From Planococcus sp. SK3692 (GTDB lineage Bacteria > Bacillota > Bacilli > Bacillales_A > Planococcaceae): 64,000 bases of DNA. A model generated the notes under the pieces. The model was not told the DNA's origin and searched no databases. It saw only the letters and a list, made by a program, of their open reading frames with translations. Shown here piece by piece: positions 1-10,013 of the stretch. Where the stretch lies: assembly GCF_028890485.2 (NCBI RefSeq), contig NZ_JARCHV010000002.1, positions 1,240,001-1,304,000 on the forward strand. The letters run 5' to 3'. Positions within the stretch are counted from its first letter, which is position 1. Every line of letters starts with the position of its first letter. A program made the translations under genes and the position numbers.

Positions 1-1
1 A

Positions 2-2092
2 GCAAGCCAAGGCGGACAAAACCGCTCACCAGGCGGGCAATCCCGTCCTCAAAGTGGACAGGGCCAAAACCGTACAAGCGGACAAGGCGGGCAAAACCGT
101 ACACAAGGCGGCCAGGGCAGCCAGGGTAGCCAGAACCGTACGCAATCCACGCAGCAAGGAACAAGCCAAGCAGGGCGCGGTTCCAACTTTACGCCAAAAG
201 CTGCAAAACCGGCTCCAGGACCAGGCCAACGCGGCCGTTCAAACGGACCGGGGCGCGGCGGGCAAAACCGCAACCGTAAAGGCAAACAGCAGCGTCCGGT
301 GAACCCGATGCCGCCAATGCCGAAGCGAGAAAAAGAATTGCCGTCAAAAATCACATTTAGTGAATCTTTGACTGTTGGCGATTTGGCGAAAAAACTCGGC
401 CGCGAGCCTTCAGAAATCATCAAAAAATTGTTCATGCTAGGTGTTATGGCAACCATCAACCAAGAATTGGATAAAGATGCCATTGAACTTGTCTGTGCAG
501 AATACGATGTGGAAGTAGAAGAAGAAATCTTGGTCGATAAAACCGATTTGGAAGTCTACTTCGAACCTGAAGAAGAAGCTAAAAAAGAAGAACGTCCATC
601 TGTCGTTACGATCATGGGCCACGTCGACCACGGGAAAACGACATTGCTGGATTCAATCCGCCACACGAAAGTGACTGCTGGAGAAGCAGGTGGGATCACA
701 CAGCATATTGGTGCTTACCAAGTCGAAGAAGACGGTAAAAAAATCACGTTCCTGGATACGCCAGGCCACGCAGCGTTCACGACGATGCGTGCGCGCGGTG
801 CGAAAGTAACGGATATTGCTATCATCGTTGTTGCTGCTGATGACGGTGTTATGCCGCAGACAGTCGAAGCGATCAACCACGCAAAAGCTGCAGAAGTTCC
901 GATCATCATCGCAGTCAATAAAATGGATAAACCGTCCGCTAACCCGGACCGTGTCATGCAGGAATTGACCGAGCACGGTCTTGTACCTGAAGCATGGGGC
1001 GGCGATACGATTTTCGTTCCGCTTTCCGCATTGACTGGAGACGGCATTGATACACTTCTTGAAATGATCCTTCTGGTTTCTGAAGTTGGAGAATTGAAAG
1101 CAAATCCTGGCCGCCGTGCAATCGGTACGGTCATTGAAGCGGAACTTGATAAAGGCCGCGGATCTGTCGCGACTTTGCTCGTGCAGGATGGCACTTTGCA
1201 TGTCGGCGACCCAATCGTTGTCGGCAATACATTCGGACGCGTGCGTGCAATGGTCAACGATCTTGGCCGCCGCGTGAAAACAGCTGGCCCATCTACTCCA
1301 GTTGAAATTACAGGACTCAGTGATGTGCCGCAAGCAGGCGACCGTTTCGTTGTCTTTGAAGACGAGAAAACGGCCCGTCAAATCGGTGAAGCGCGTTCGG
1401 CTACGGCCTTGCAGGAGATGCGTTCTGAAAAGAACCGCGTTACATTGGATAACTTGTTTGATCAATTGAAGCAAGGCGAAATGAAAGAGTTGAACTTGAT
1501 TGTCAAAGCTGACGTTCAAGGTACAGTGGAAGCCATGGCTGCTTCACTCTTGAAAATCGATGTGGAAGGCGTCAACGTCAAAGTCATCCATACAGGTGCC
1601 GGCGCCATTACGGAATCCGATGTTTCACTAGCTGCAGCATCAAATGCCATCATCATCGGCTTTAACGTCCGCCCGGATGTCAATGCTAAACGTGCAGCAG
1701 ATGCAGAAGGCGTCGATATCCGCTTGCACCGCATCATCTATAAAGTGATCGAAGAAATCGAAGCAGCGATGAAAGGTCTCTTGGACCCAGAGTTCGAAGA
1801 GAAAATCATCGGCCAAGCGGAAATCCGCAGCACGTTCAAAGTGTCTAAAGTCGGGACGATTGCCGGAAGCTATGTAACGGAAGGCAAGATCACCCGCGAT
1901 AGCGGTGTACGAGTCATCCGCGATGGCATCGTTGTGTTCGAAGGCGAGATCGATACGTTGAAACGCTTCAAAGATGACGCAAAAGAAGTTGCCAAAGGCT
2001 ACGAATGTGGTGTGACGATCAAAAACTTTAATGATGTCAAAGAAGGCGACATCATTGAAGCGTTCATCATGGAAGAAATCGAACGAAAATGA
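2..2092 (+). CDS. infB: Translation initiation factor IF-2 (5' end outside window)
   Basis: IF-2 is the GTPase that places initiator fMet-tRNA on the 30S subunit and promotes subunit joining. The frame is open from base 2, so the gene enters from the left edge; 696 residues are visible. The GTG at 299 is an internal valine codon, not a start. Residues 1-100 are a Gly/Gln/Asn/Arg-rich low-complexity linker, typical of the variable IF-2 N-terminus. Then follow the IF2_N domain ([10 protein letters not shown]), the G domain with P-loop [10 protein letters not shown]3 DTPGHAAF and G4 NKMD, and the beta-barrel and C-terminal fMet-tRNA-binding domains. The stop overlaps the ylxP start (ATGA), indicating translational coupling in the usual nusA-infB-rbfA operon. 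Confidence 0.98.
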   Translation, partial: ASQGGQNRSPGGQSRPQSGQGQNRTSGQGGQNRTQGGQGSQGSQNRTQSTQQGTSQAGRGSNFTPKAAKPAPGPGQRGRSNGPGRGGQNRNRKGKQQRPVNPMPPMPKREKELPSKITFSESLTVGDLAKKLGREPSEIIKKLFMLGVMATINQELDKDAIELVCAEYDVEVEEEILVDKTDLEVYFEPEEEAKKEERPSVVTIMGHVDHGKTTLLDSIRHTKVTAGEAGGITQHIGAYQVEEDGKKITFLDTPGHAAFTTMRARGAKVTDIAIIVVAADDGVMPQTVEAINHAKAAEVPIIIAVNKMDKPSANPDRVMQELTEHGLVPEAWGGDTIFVPLSALTGDGIDTLLEMILLVSEVGELKANPGRRAIGTVIEAELDKGRGSVATLLVQDGTLHVGDPIVVGNTFGRVRAMVNDLGRRVKTAGPSTPVEITGLSDVPQAGDRFVVFEDEKTARQIGEARSATALQEMRSEKNRVTLDNLFDQLKQGEMKELNLIVKADVQGTVEAMAASLLKIDVEGVNVKVIHTGAGAITESDVSLAAASNAIIIGFNVRPDVNAKRAADAEGVDIRLHRIIYKVIEEIEAAMKGLLDPEFEEKIIGQAEIRSTFKVSKVGTIAGSYVTEGKITRDSGVRVIRDGIVVFEGEIDTLKRFKDDAKEVAKGYECGVTIKNFNDVKEGDIIEAFIMEEIERK

Positions 2093-2367
2093 TCCTTTCA
2101 ATGGAATGCGAATTTTTCATCCCTACTGCGCATTCATTGAAAGACAAACGTGCAGTCGTCAAAAGCATGCTGACTCGCACAAAACAGAAATTTAATGTAT
2201 CGGCGGCGGAAGTTGATCACCAGGAAGTTTGGCAGCGCACGCGCCTCGCATTCGTCACTGTTTCTTCATCAAAAGAAGCAGCAGAGCGAGAAATGGAGCA
2301 TGTGCTGCGCTATCTGGAAAGCAATCCGTCGTGGGAATGCATGGAAATAGAGAAAGAATATTTGTAA
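2089..2367 (+). CDS. ylxP: YlxP-like DUF503 protein
   Basis: A 92-residue member of the YlxP/DUF503 family, a small conserved protein found between infB and rbfA throughout Bacillales. Family hallmarks visible are [11 protein letters not shown] near the N-terminus, [17 protein letters not shown] in the middle and a C-terminal segment ending in EKEYL. The biochemical role is not established; the position suggests a link to translation or ribosome maturation. The start codon overlaps the infB stop by four bases, so translation is probably coupled. The length matches the family. Confidence 0.93.
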   Translation: MILSMECEFFIPTAHSLKDKRAVVKSMLTRTKQKFNVSAAEVDHQEVWQRTRLAFVTVSSSKEAAEREMEHVLRYLESNPSWECMEIEKEYL

Positions 2368-2385
2368 GAACGGAGTGGATTCGAA

Positions 2386-2739
2386 ATGTCATCAATGCGC
2401 TCGAATCGTGTAGCTGAGCAAATGAAAAAAGAGCTTGGCGAGATTATCGGCAGAAAACTGAAAGATCCGCGCATCGGCTTTGTCACAGTGACAGATGTCG
2501 AAGTAACGGGAGACCTTCAGCAGGCAACCGTCTATATTAGCGTGCTGGGCGATGACAAGGAAAAAGAGCAAACTTTGCTCGGCCTTGCCAAGTCCAAAGG
2601 ATTCATCCGCTCAGAAATCGGGCAGCGAATCCGTTTGCGCAAGACTCCTGAGTTGGCGTTTGAAATCGATTCGTCTGTCGCATACGGCAATCGGATTGAA
2701 TCATTGCTGCGGGATATCAAAGATCCAACAGAGGAATAA
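2386..2739 (+). CDS. rbfA: 30S ribosome-binding factor A
   Basis: RbfA binds the immature 30S subunit and assists 16S rRNA 5'-end processing and cold adaptation. The protein is 117 residues, normal for the family, with a KH-like fold signature: [16 protein letters not shown] at the N-terminus, [16 protein letters not shown], and the C-terminal [14 protein letters not shown] motif. A GGAG-like ribosome site lies about ten bases before the ATG. It lies 18 bp after ylxP in the infB operon and is followed directly by an intrinsic terminator, so truB and ribF probably have separate or read-through transcription. Confidence 0.97.
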   Translation: MSSMRSNRVAEQMKKELGEIIGRKLKDPRIGFVTVTDVEVTGDLQQATVYISVLGDDKEKEQTLLGLAKSKGFIRSEIGQRIRLRKTPELAFEIDSSVAYGNRIESLLRDIKDPTEE

Positions 2740-2743
2740 ACCG

Positions 2744-2780
2744 AAAGCCTGCCCGTCTATTTTAGACAGCAGGCTTTTTT
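2744..2780 (+). terminator. Intrinsic terminator after rbfA
   Basis: A stem AAAGCCTGC/GCAGGCTTT is extended by GTCTA/TAGAC around a short loop and followed by a run of T. It starts four bases after the rbfA stop and ends the infB operon. Confidence 0.85.
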
Positions 2781-2832
2781 CTACATACTATTTAGTTCGG
2801 GCCTAGCACCGATGAAGAGAGGAGCTGTTGAT

Positions 2833-3762
2833 ATGGAACCAAATGGGATTCTTCCATTATGGAAAGAGCCGGGCATGACATCGCATGATTGTGTTTTCCG
2901 CTTGCGGAAAATCTTGAAAACAAAAAAAGTCGGGCATACCGGGACACTTGATCCCCAAGTCGACGGCGTGCTGCCGATTTGCCTCGGGCGATCGACCAAA
3001 GTGGCAGAATATATTACAGATCAAGGAAAAACATACGAAGCAGAAGTGTCGATCGGATCTTCAACGGAAACAGAAGATGCGGAAGGCGCAGTAGTGGAAC
3101 AAGACGCGAGCGACAAAACAATTACACGCGAGCAATTGGAAAACGCATTGCAAAGCCTGACTGGTGACATTGAACAAATCCCGCCGATGTATTCGGCTGT
3201 CAAAGTGAACGGCCGGAAATTATACGAATATGCCCGCAAAGGCGAAACGGTGGAGCGTCCGGTGCGGACCGTGCATATTGACTCGATTGAATTATTGGAC
3301 GATGTGGACATGTGGCAAGGTCAGAATATCCGTTTCCGCATCCGTATCCGCTGCGGCAAAGGAACTTATATCCGAACGCTTGCTGTACAGATCGGCGAAG
3401 CGCTTGACTATCCGGCTCATATGTCACAGCTGACGCGCACGCAATCGGGGAGTTTTACAAAACAACAATGTGTGACGCTTGCCGAAGTAGAGGAAATTGC
3501 GCAAAATGGGGATATCGGTTCTATTTTGCAGCCCCTTGCCTATGGCTTAAGTGCGTTTCCGTTTGAAGAAATTACGCCGGATTTGCTGTTCGGCATCAAA
3601 AACGGCCAAGTGCTTGAAGAGCATCCGGTCTTGAAGACGGAAGCGTTCGTCGTGTTCACCTATCAAGGCGTGCCGGCAGCGTTGTATAAACGGCATCCGG
3701 ATAAGCCGGGCAAAATGAAACCCGAAAAAATGTTTGGATTTCCTCCAACGGACGAGGTGTAA
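2833..3762 (+). CDS. truB: tRNA pseudouridine(55) synthase
   Basis: TruB converts U55 of tRNAs to pseudouridine in the T-loop. The catalytic aspartate lies in GHTGTLDPQVDGVLP, with the family motifs GKTYEAEV, PPMYSAVKVNGRKLYEYAR and GTYIRTL. The protein is 309 residues, typical of Bacillales TruB. An in-frame ATG at 2812 lies upstream, but the GAGGAG ribosome site at about 2818-2825 fits the ATG at 2833, and that start aligns with the known Bacillus N-terminus. The stop lies two bases before the ribF start, so the two are coupled. Confidence 0.96.
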   Translation: MEPNGILPLWKEPGMTSHDCVFRLRKILKTKKVGHTGTLDPQVDGVLPICLGRSTKVAEYITDQGKTYEAEVSIGSSTETEDAEGAVVEQDASDKTITREQLENALQSLTGDIEQIPPMYSAVKVNGRKLYEYARKGETVERPVRTVHIDSIELLDDVDMWQGQNIRFRIRIRCGKGTYIRTLAVQIGEALDYPAHMSQLTRTQSGSFTKQQCVTLAEVEEIAQNGDIGSILQPLAYGLSAFPFEEITPDLLFGIKNGQVLEEHPVLKTEAFVVFTYQGVPAALYKRHPDKPGKMKPEKMFGFPPTDEV

Positions 3763-3763
3763 T

Positions 3764-4705
3764 ATGAAAATCATTCACTTGAGTTATCCGCACGAGATGA
3801 AAGCACAAGAACACGGCCCGCTGTCAATGGCGATCGGTTTTTTTGACGGCGTGCACCGTGGGCACCAAAAAGTGATCGGAACGGCAATTAGCAAGGCGCA
3901 AGCAAACGGGATGAAATCGGCAGTCATGACTTTCGATCCGCATCCATCGCTCGTGCTTGGCGGCCGGAAAGAAGAAGTTTTCTATATCACGCCGCTCGGG
4001 CAGAAAATGGAGATATTAAAGGAGATGGGCGTCGACATTTGTTATATCGTCCGTTTTACATCAGAATTCGCAAAACTTTCTCCTGAACAATTCATCGAGC
4101 ATTTTATCGACGGACTTGGCGTTAAAGAAGTCGTTGCCGGATTTGATTTCTCGTTCGGCTATAAAGGCGGCGGGGATATGGCGTTGATGGAATCATATGG
4201 GAGTGGCCGGTATCGCGTCACGACTGTCGGCAAAATTGAAGCGGATAATGAAAAGGTCAGTTCGACGCGCATCCGCCACTTATTGAAAGACGGTTTGGTC
4301 GAACCGGTCCATCATCTGCTCGGACGGCCCTACCGAATTTCCGGAACGGTCGTAAACGGCGACAAACGCGGGCGGACGATCGGCTTTCCGACGGCAAACG
4401 TCGAACCGGAACTCGGCACATTCGTTCCGAAGCGCGGTGTCTATGCGGTCCGGATCGAAGTTCAAGGCGCTTATTTCGACGGTGTCTGCAATGTCGGATA
4501 CAAGCCGACGTTCAATAATCCCGATGTCAAAAACCTGGTCATAGAAGTCCATATTTTGGATTATGATAAATCGATTTACGGGGAAAAAGTCGTCGTTGAA
4601 TGGCATAAGCGCATCCGCGATGAACAGAAATTTTCCGGCATCGATGAACTAAAAACCCAAATAGGCCGGGACAAAGATACGGCAAAGCAATATTTCGAAG
4701 TGTAG
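3764..4705 (+). CDS. ribF: Bifunctional riboflavin kinase / FAD synthetase
   Basis: RibF phosphorylates riboflavin to FMN and adenylylates FMN to FAD in the cytoplasm. The N-terminal FAD synthetase nucleotidyltransferase domain shows GFFDGVHRGHQ and TFDPHPS; the C-terminal kinase domain shows GRPYRISGTVVNGDKRGR and IGFPTANVE. The protein has 313 residues, standard length. The ATG at 3764 is preceded by GAGGTG inside the truB 3' end; earlier in-frame codons lack a ribosome site. The truB-ribF pair is conserved in Bacillales. Confidence 0.96.
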   Translation: MKIIHLSYPHEMKAQEHGPLSMAIGFFDGVHRGHQKVIGTAISKAQANGMKSAVMTFDPHPSLVLGGRKEEVFYITPLGQKMEILKEMGVDICYIVRFTSEFAKLSPEQFIEHFIDGLGVKEVVAGFDFSFGYKGGGDMALMESYGSGRYRVTTVGKIEADNEKVSSTRIRHLLKDGLVEPVHHLLGRPYRISGTVVNGDKRGRTIGFPTANVEPELGTFVPKRGVYAVRIEVQGAYFDGVCNVGYKPTFNNPDVKNLVIEVHILDYDKSIYGEKVVVEWHKRIRDEQKFSGIDELKTQIGRDKDTAKQYFEV

Positions 4706-4714
4706 CTTGGACAG

Positions 4715-4743
4715 TTGATTTCAAGAAATCACTGTGCTATGAT
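4715..4743 (+). promoter_or_regulatory. rpsO promoter
   Basis: TTGATT (4715-4720), a 17-base spacer and TATGAT (4738-4743) with an upstream TG making an extended -10. This sigma-A-type promoter starts about 90 bases before rpsO. Confidence 0.75.
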
Positions 4744-4749
4744 ATCAAA

Positions 4750-4839
4750 GTACTGAACGTACTAACCGTTGCTTGGCAAATCGAATCACCAACGTTTGCT
4801 AGGTAATAGGGGCTATCAGAGATTAGGAGGTGGAACAGC
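4750..4839 (+). promoter_or_regulatory. Probable S15 autoregulatory leader of rpsO
   Basis: The untranslated leader between the promoter and the rpsO start contains complementary segments GCAAA (4775-4779) and TTTGC (4795-4799) and a conserved-looking GGTAATAGGGGC stretch just before the ribosome site. Firmicute rpsO mRNAs are known to carry S15-binding leaders. The assignment here rests on position and a partial stem only, without a covariance search. Confidence 0.4.
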
Positions 4840-5109
4840 ATGGCAATCACTCAAGAACGTAAAAATGAATTGATCAATGAATACAAAGTGCATGACACTG
4901 ATACTGGTTCTCCAGAAATTCAGATCGCCATTCTTACAGAAGACATCAACAACTTGAACGAGCACTTGCGTACCCACAAGAAAGATCACCATTCACGTCG
5001 TGGTCTATTCAAAATGGTTGGACGCCGTCGTAACTTGCTTAAATACCTACGCGAGAACGATGTACAACGCTACCGTGAGTTAATCGCAAGACTTGGCCTA
5101 CGCCGATAA
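4840..5109 (+). CDS. rpsO: 30S ribosomal protein S15
   Basis: S15 is a primary 16S rRNA-binding protein of the 30S platform. All 89 residues are recognisable, including [27 protein letters not shown] and [10 protein letters not shown], which form the rRNA-binding helices. A strong AGGAGGTGG ribosome site precedes the ATG. The gene stands alone between its own promoter and a UUCG-loop terminator, followed by pnp as in other Bacillales. Confidence 0.98.
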   Translation: MAITQERKNELINEYKVHDTDTGSPEIQIAILTEDINNLNEHLRTHKKDHHSRRGLFKMVGRRRNLLKYLRENDVQRYRELIARLGLRR

Positions 5110-5121
5110 TAGCAAGCAGAG

Positions 5122-5145
5122 AAAGCGGGATTCGTCCCGCTTTTT
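5122..5145 (+). terminator. Intrinsic terminator after rpsO
   Basis: Perfect stem AAAGCGGGA/TCCCGCTTT closed by a TTCG tetraloop and followed by T residues. Confidence 0.92.
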
Positions 5146-5248
5146 CTTTATGCTTAAAACTTATCATTGAATCGCACTTGATGTGCTTTTTTGATACACT
5201 ATTTAAAGATACATACTACACGAAACACAGTAAGAGAGGAGCTCGACT

Positions 5249-7357
5249 ATGGAGCAAACAAAAAAGGTTTACACATTTGACTGGGCTGGCCGCGAACTGA
5301 AGGTCGAAGTTGGTCAACTGGCAAAACAAGCAAACGGAGCGGCATTGATCCGTTATGGCGATACAGCAGTGCTATCCACTGCAACCGCATCAAAATCACC
5401 GAAGCCTTTGGATTTCTTCCCGCTAACAGTGAACTACGAAGAGCGCCAATACGCTGTCGGGAAAATCCCGGGTGGATTCATTAAACGCGAAGGACGCCCA
5501 TCTGAAAAAGCGACTTTGATTAGCCGCTTGATCGACCGTCCGCTGCGCCCGCTATTCCCAGACGGATTCCGTAATGAAGTGCAAGTCATTTCAATGGTAA
5601 TGTCAGTCGATCAGGATTGCCCATCTGAAATGGCAGCGATGTTCGGGTCTTCCTTGGCATTAATGATTTCAGACATTCCGTTTGATGGGCCGATCGCAGG
5701 CGTCATCGTCGGAATGGTGGATGGCGAGTACATCATCAACCCGACAGGCGAGCAAATGGAGAAAAGCTCGATCAACTTGACGGTTGCCGGCACGAAAGAC
5801 GCCATCAATATGGTAGAAGCCGGCGCGAAAGAAGTGTCTGAAGAAGTGATTCTTGAAGCGATTATGTTCGGCCACGAAGAAATCAAGAAATTGATCGCTT
5901 TCCAGGAAGAAATTGCTGCGGAAGTAGCTAAAGAAAAATCGGCTGTTCAATTGTATGAATTGGATGCTGACTTGACAGCTGAATTGAAAACAGCTGTGGA
6001 ACAAGACATGAATGCTGCAGTTCAAGTGAACGAAAAGCAGGCACGCAATGAAGCGATTGCGGCTGTTCGCGATCGTGCGCTTGAAGCATATGCAGATTCA
6101 GAAGACGATATCAAAAAGCAAGCAGGCCAAGTGCTCGATAAAATGGTCAAAGATGAAGTTCGCCGCTTGATCACCGATGAAAAAATCCGTCCAGACGGCC
6201 GCGGTCCATCTGAAATCCGTGCGCTTTCGTCAGAAGTTGGCGTCCTTGCGCGCACTCACGGCTCCGGCCTCTTTACGCGCGGTCAAACGCAAGCGATGAG
6301 CATCTGTACGCTTGGTGCTCTTGGCGATGTACAAATCATCGATGGCCTCGGATTGGAAGAAACGAAGCGTTTTATGCACCATTATAATTTCCCGTTGTTC
6401 TCAGTCGGGGAAACTGGATTCCTGCGTGGCCCTGGCCGTCGCGAAATCGGCCACGGCGCTCTAGGCGAACGTGCGCTTGAAGCAGTCATTCCAAACGAAA
6501 AAGATTTCCCATACACGATCCGCCTCGTTTCTGAAGTATTGGAATCAAACGGTTCTACCTCTCAGGCAAGCATTTGTGCGTCTACTTTGGCGATGATGGA
6601 TGCGGGCGTGCCAATTAAAGCACCGGTAGCCGGAATTGCAATGGGACTTGTGAAAAAAGGCGAGAACTACACAGTTCTTTCCGATATTCAAGGGATGGAA
6701 GACCATCTCGGCGATATGGACTTTAAAGTAGCTGGAACCGCAGAAGGTGTTACAGCCTTGCAAATGGATATCAAAATCGACGGCTTGTCCCGCGAGATCC
6801 TAGAAGAAGCATTGACGCAAGCGAAAATCGGGCGTCTGCACATTTTGGAATCGATGATCGCTACGATCAATACACCGCGCACGACCTTGTCGAAATTTGC
6901 GCCGAAGATCATCATGGTGAAGATCAATCCGGACAAAATCCGCGATGTTATTGGGCCTGGCGGAAAAGTCATCAATAAAATCATCGATGAAACGGGTGTT
7001 AAAATCGACACTGAACAAGACGGCACGATTTTCATTTCTTCCGTTGATGAAGAAATGAACGCCAAAGCGAAAGCGATGATCGAAAATATCGTACGCGAAG
7101 CGAAAGTCGGCGAATATTACGAAGGCGCAGTCAAGCGCATCGAAAAATTTGGCGCATTCGTCGAGTTGTTCCCTGGCAAAGACGGCCTTCTCCACATTTC
7201 TGAGATCCAGGAAGAGCGGACGAAAGAAGTGGAAGATGTCTTGAAGATGGGCGATGTCATCAAAGTCAAAGTCATCGAAATCGACCGTCAAGGACGCGTC
7301 AATTTGTCCCGTAAAACCGTTTTGAAAGAAGAAAAAGAAGCAGCTGAAAAGGCTTAA
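5249..7357 (+). CDS. pnp: Polyribonucleotide nucleotidyltransferase (PNPase)
   Basis: PNPase degrades RNA phosphorolytically from the 3' end and is a core RNA-decay enzyme. The 702-residue protein shows two RNase PH domains separated by an all-alpha linker (first with [17 protein letters not shown]; second with [14 protein letters not shown] and MDFKVAGT), then a KH domain with [15 protein letters not shown] at about 560-575 and an S1 domain with [17 protein letters not shown] at about 630-645. The ribosome site GAGAGGAG precedes the ATG. It lies downstream of rpsO, the standard arrangement. Confidence 0.98.
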   Translation: MEQTKKVYTFDWAGRELKVEVGQLAKQANGAALIRYGDTAVLSTATASKSPKPLDFFPLTVNYEERQYAVGKIPGGFIKREGRPSEKATLISRLIDRPLRPLFPDGFRNEVQVISMVMSVDQDCPSEMAAMFGSSLALMISDIPFDGPIAGVIVGMVDGEYIINPTGEQMEKSSINLTVAGTKDAINMVEAGAKEVSEEVILEAIMFGHEEIKKLIAFQEEIAAEVAKEKSAVQLYELDADLTAELKTAVEQDMNAAVQVNEKQARNEAIAAVRDRALEAYADSEDDIKKQAGQVLDKMVKDEVRRLITDEKIRPDGRGPSEIRALSSEVGVLARTHGSGLFTRGQTQAMSICTLGALGDVQIIDGLGLEETKRFMHHYNFPLFSVGETGFLRGPGRREIGHGALGERALEAVIPNEKDFPYTIRLVSEVLESNGSTSQASICASTLAMMDAGVPIKAPVAGIAMGLVKKGENYTVLSDIQGMEDHLGDMDFKVAGTAEGVTALQMDIKIDGLSREILEEALTQAKIGRLHILESMIATINTPRTTLSKFAPKIIMVKINPDKIRDVIGPGGKVINKIIDETGVKIDTEQDGTIFISSVDEEMNAKAKAMIENIVREAKVGEYYEGAVKRIEKFGAFVELFPGKDGLLHISEIQEERTKEVEDVLKMGDVIKVKVIEIDRQGRVNLSRKTVLKEEKEAAEKA

Positions 7358-7379
7358 GACGCTAGATAAACAAAGTGGA

Positions 7380-7413
7380 AAAATTGCCGGTGGCATTCGC
7401 CGGCAATTTTTTT
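7380..7413 (+). terminator. Intrinsic terminator after pnp
   Basis: AATTGCCGG/CCGGCAATT stem with flanking A and T runs, ending about 20 bases before the next start codon. The next gene may therefore depend on read-through or on an unseen promoter. Confidence 0.8.
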
Positions 7414-7433
7414 CATATACAGGAGGGCTTTCC

Positions 7434-8645
7434 ATGGTTACTACTTATACTTGCCAAAATGGCTTGCGCATCGTCTCGGAACATATTCCGCATTTTCGTT
7501 CCGTGGCGGTCGGCGTATTTGTCAATACGGGGTCGCGGGATGAGCGGCCGGATGAAAACGGCATCACTCATTTCATTGAACATCTCTTGTTCAAAGGCAC
7601 CAAAACACGCAGTGCCAAAGACATTGCACGGGAATTCGACCGCATTGGCGGCGATTTGAATGCTTATACATCCAAAGAATATACTTGTTATTACGCCAAA
7701 GTGCTGGACCATCATGCACCGCTTGCGGTGGACGTTTTGGCGGACATGTTTTTCAATTCAGTGATGGACCCAGTAGAAATCGATAAAGAGCGGCTTGTCG
7801 TCAAAGAGGAAATCAGCATGACCGAAGATATGGCGGATGACGATGTCCACGAGCAATTATGGCGGGTCATGTATCCCGATAACGCAATCGGCGCCCCGAT
7901 TTTAGGGACTGCCGAAACACTGGACCGTTTTTCAAGGCAGCAGATTTTGGATTATATGGAGCGCCATTACACACCGTCGAATACGGTCATTTCCGTGGCA
8001 GGCCAAATCGATAGCAAATTGCTAAGCCAAATTGAGAATTTATTCGGCTCATTTGAACGAAAGAGCCCTGACAATGCACACGTTTTGCCAAATTTTGTAC
8101 CGGGGCAGTCGATCAAGCATAAAGAAACGGAACAAGCCCATATTTGCCTCGGTTATCCGGGGCTATCGATTCAGGACGATCAATTGTTTGCGCTGGCGGT
8201 ATTGAACAACATCATCGGCGGCTCGATGTCGTCGCGGTTGTTCCAGGAAATCCGTGAAGACCGGGGGCTGGCTTATTCGGTTTATTCCTATCACTCGGCA
8301 TACTCTGACCACGGTACGCTAGCAATTTACGGGGGCACGGCTGATCATCAAGTCGGTGAAGTAGAAGAATTGATCCGCACGTCGCTGCAGCGCATGCAAC
8401 AAGGCGATATCAGCGACTTGGAAATTTCGGATTCCCGAGAGCAATTAAAAGGCAATTTGCTGCTTGGGTTAGAAAGCACAGGATCCAGAATGAGCCGCAA
8501 CGGAAAATATGAATTGCTTCACGGCAAACACCAGTCCGCTGATGACATCATCCACTTGATCGATGCAGTGGAGCGTGAACACGTGCTTGATTTGATGCAA
8601 TTGACGGCTACTGCACCGGCTGTCTCCATCATCCGTTCACAATGA
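7434..8645 (+). CDS. M16 family zinc metallopeptidase, MlpA/YmxG type
   Basis: A single-chain pitrilysin/processing-peptidase-family protein of 403 residues. The inverted zinc motif HFIEHLLFKGT (HxxEH) is intact at about residues 46-50, and the distal family motif in the C-terminal half (EIREDRGLAYSVYSYHSAY) is present. It corresponds in position and size to Bacillus YmxG/MlpA, located between pnp and the asd region. It probably acts on peptides in the cytoplasm; its natural substrate is not known. The ribosome site GGAGGG precedes the ATG. Confidence 0.9.
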   Translation: MVTTYTCQNGLRIVSEHIPHFRSVAVGVFVNTGSRDERPDENGITHFIEHLLFKGTKTRSAKDIAREFDRIGGDLNAYTSKEYTCYYAKVLDHHAPLAVDVLADMFFNSVMDPVEIDKERLVVKEEISMTEDMADDDVHEQLWRVMYPDNAIGAPILGTAETLDRFSRQQILDYMERHYTPSNTVISVAGQIDSKLLSQIENLFGSFERKSPDNAHVLPNFVPGQSIKHKETEQAHICLGYPGLSIQDDQLFALAVLNNIIGGSMSSRLFQEIREDRGLAYSVYSYHSAYSDHGTLAIYGGTADHQVGEVEELIRTSLQRMQQGDISDLEISDSREQLKGNLLLGLESTGSRMSRNGKYELLHGKHQSADDIIHLIDAVEREHVLDLMQLTATAPAVSIIRSQ

Positions 8646-8727
8646 AAAATGAATTGCGACAATTTGTCGCGCTGATGCGCTAAATTATGTTACAATAACG
8701 CAAATTAGCCAAGAAGGAGAGAGTCGA

Positions 8728-9762
8728 GTGAAAACCTATAACGTAGCGATCATGGGCGCAACCGGTGCCGTCGGTCAGCAAATGAAAGACCAGCTAGAGA
8801 AGCGCAATTTCCCCGTAGGAAGCATCAAATTCCTATCTTCTGCGCGCTCTGCCGGCAAGCAAATCGAATTCAATGGACAATCCTATACGGTGGAAGAAGC
8901 AGTGCCTGAATCTTTCGAGGGAGTAGACATCGCCTTATTCAGCGCTGGCGGCAGCATCTCGGAAAAGTTTGCCCCTGAAGCCGTGAAACGCGGCGCGGTC
9001 GTGGTCGACAATACGAGCGCATTCCGCATGAATGAAGACGTGCCGCTCGTCGTCCCTGAAGTGAACAAATCGGCATTAAAAGGCCATTCCGGCGTGATCG
9101 CCAATCCCAATTGCTCGACCATCCAAATGGTGTGCGCATTGCAGCCGTTAAAAGCGCAATTCGGCTTGCAAAAAATCATCGTTTCCACGTACCAGGCGGT
9201 TTCTGGCGCTGGTATCGATGCGATCAACGAATTGAAAGAGCAGTCTGCTGATTTCGATAACGCCGCAACTGCCGAGGCGAAAGTCTTGCCTGTGAAGTCA
9301 GCCGATCGCCATTATCCGATCGCTTTCAATGCGGTGCCGCAGATCGACCAATTCGCAGACAACGGCTATACGCTAGAGGAAATGAAAATGATCAACGAAA
9401 CGAAGAAAATCATGAGCGACCAAGGCTTGTCGGTCGCCGCGACTTGTGTGCGCTTGCCGGTCGTGACGGGTCATTCCGAATCCGTCTATGTGGAACTGGA
9501 TGACACCCCGTCCGTAGAGCAAGTCAGAGATGCACTGAGTGGTGCGCCAGGCGTAGTCCTGCAAGACAATCCCGCGAATCAGGAATACCCGATGCCATTG
9601 ATGGCAGCCGGGAAAGATGAAGTGTTCGTCGGGCGAATCCGCAAAGACCTCGACAACCCGAACGGCTATCATTTGTGGATTGTCTCCGATAATTTGATCA
9701 AAGGCGCGGCATTGAATTCAGTTCAAATTGCCGAGGCACTTATTGAAGAACAATTGCTGTAA
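8728..9762 (+). CDS. asd: Aspartate-semialdehyde dehydrogenase
   Basis: Asd reduces aspartyl phosphate to aspartate semialdehyde, the branch point to lysine/diaminopimelate, threonine and methionine. Visible features are the NADP-binding N-terminus [10 protein letters not shown], the catalytic cysteine in NPNCSTIQM and the C-terminal dimer region with VGRIRKD. The protein has 344 residues. It starts with GTG after AAGGAGAGAG. In Bacillus subtilis the gene is followed by dapG and dapA; here it is followed by a terminator and the RNase J gene, so those genes must lie elsewhere or be replaced. Confidence 0.96.
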   Translation: MKTYNVAIMGATGAVGQQMKDQLEKRNFPVGSIKFLSSARSAGKQIEFNGQSYTVEEAVPESFEGVDIALFSAGGSISEKFAPEAVKRGAVVVDNTSAFRMNEDVPLVVPEVNKSALKGHSGVIANPNCSTIQMVCALQPLKAQFGLQKIIVSTYQAVSGAGIDAINELKEQSADFDNAATAEAKVLPVKSADRHYPIAFNAVPQIDQFADNGYTLEEMKMINETKKIMSDQGLSVAATCVRLPVVTGHSESVYVELDDTPSVEQVRDALSGAPGVVLQDNPANQEYPMPLMAAGKDEVFVGRIRKDLDNPNGYHLWIVSDNLIKGAALNSVQIAEALIEEQLL

Positions 9763-9816
9763 GCTTTTAGCTACTCATCCCGCTTCTTGTGAGCAGCGGA
9801 AGCTTATCAAACTTAT

Positions 9817-9874
9817 AGCCATCCCGTGCGCTTGGAAGATGTTACTTCCTGGTGCATGTGGATGGCTTTTCTTG
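9817..9874 (+). terminator. Probable intrinsic terminator after asd
   Basis: AGCCATCC/GGATGGCT stem topped by an imperfect inner hairpin (GGAAG...CTTCC) and followed by TTTTCTT. It ends transcription about 140 bp before the next gene. Confidence 0.7.
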
Positions 9875-9936
9875 TTACATAAAACGGATTTTTTTCCGCC
9901 TGGTGTTCGGCGCAGATGGCTGTGGATATTTTTTCT

Positions 9937-9966
9937 TTGGACTGTTACCGGTGATTACCGTATAAT
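9937..9966 (+). promoter_or_regulatory. Promoter of the RNase J gene
   Basis: TTGGAC (9937-9942), an 18-base spacer and a consensus TATAAT (9961-9966), about 48 bases before the TTG start. Confidence 0.7.
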
Positions 9967-10013
9967 GAAGTCTATGGATCTGTACGGGTGAAATATTTTT
10001 AGGAGGAAATCAA

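Noticed and set aside
299-301. GTG at 299 as the infB start codon
   Set aside because: The frame is open back to base 2 with an IF-2-like low-complexity linker and no ribosome site before 299; the gene simply continues from outside the window.
653-1519. Long minus-strand frame opposite infB (288 codons)
   Set aside because: It is a shadow of the strongly conserved infB coding sequence, with cysteine/histidine/phenylalanine-rich composition and no ribosome site. The same applies to other long antisense frames in housekeeping genes.
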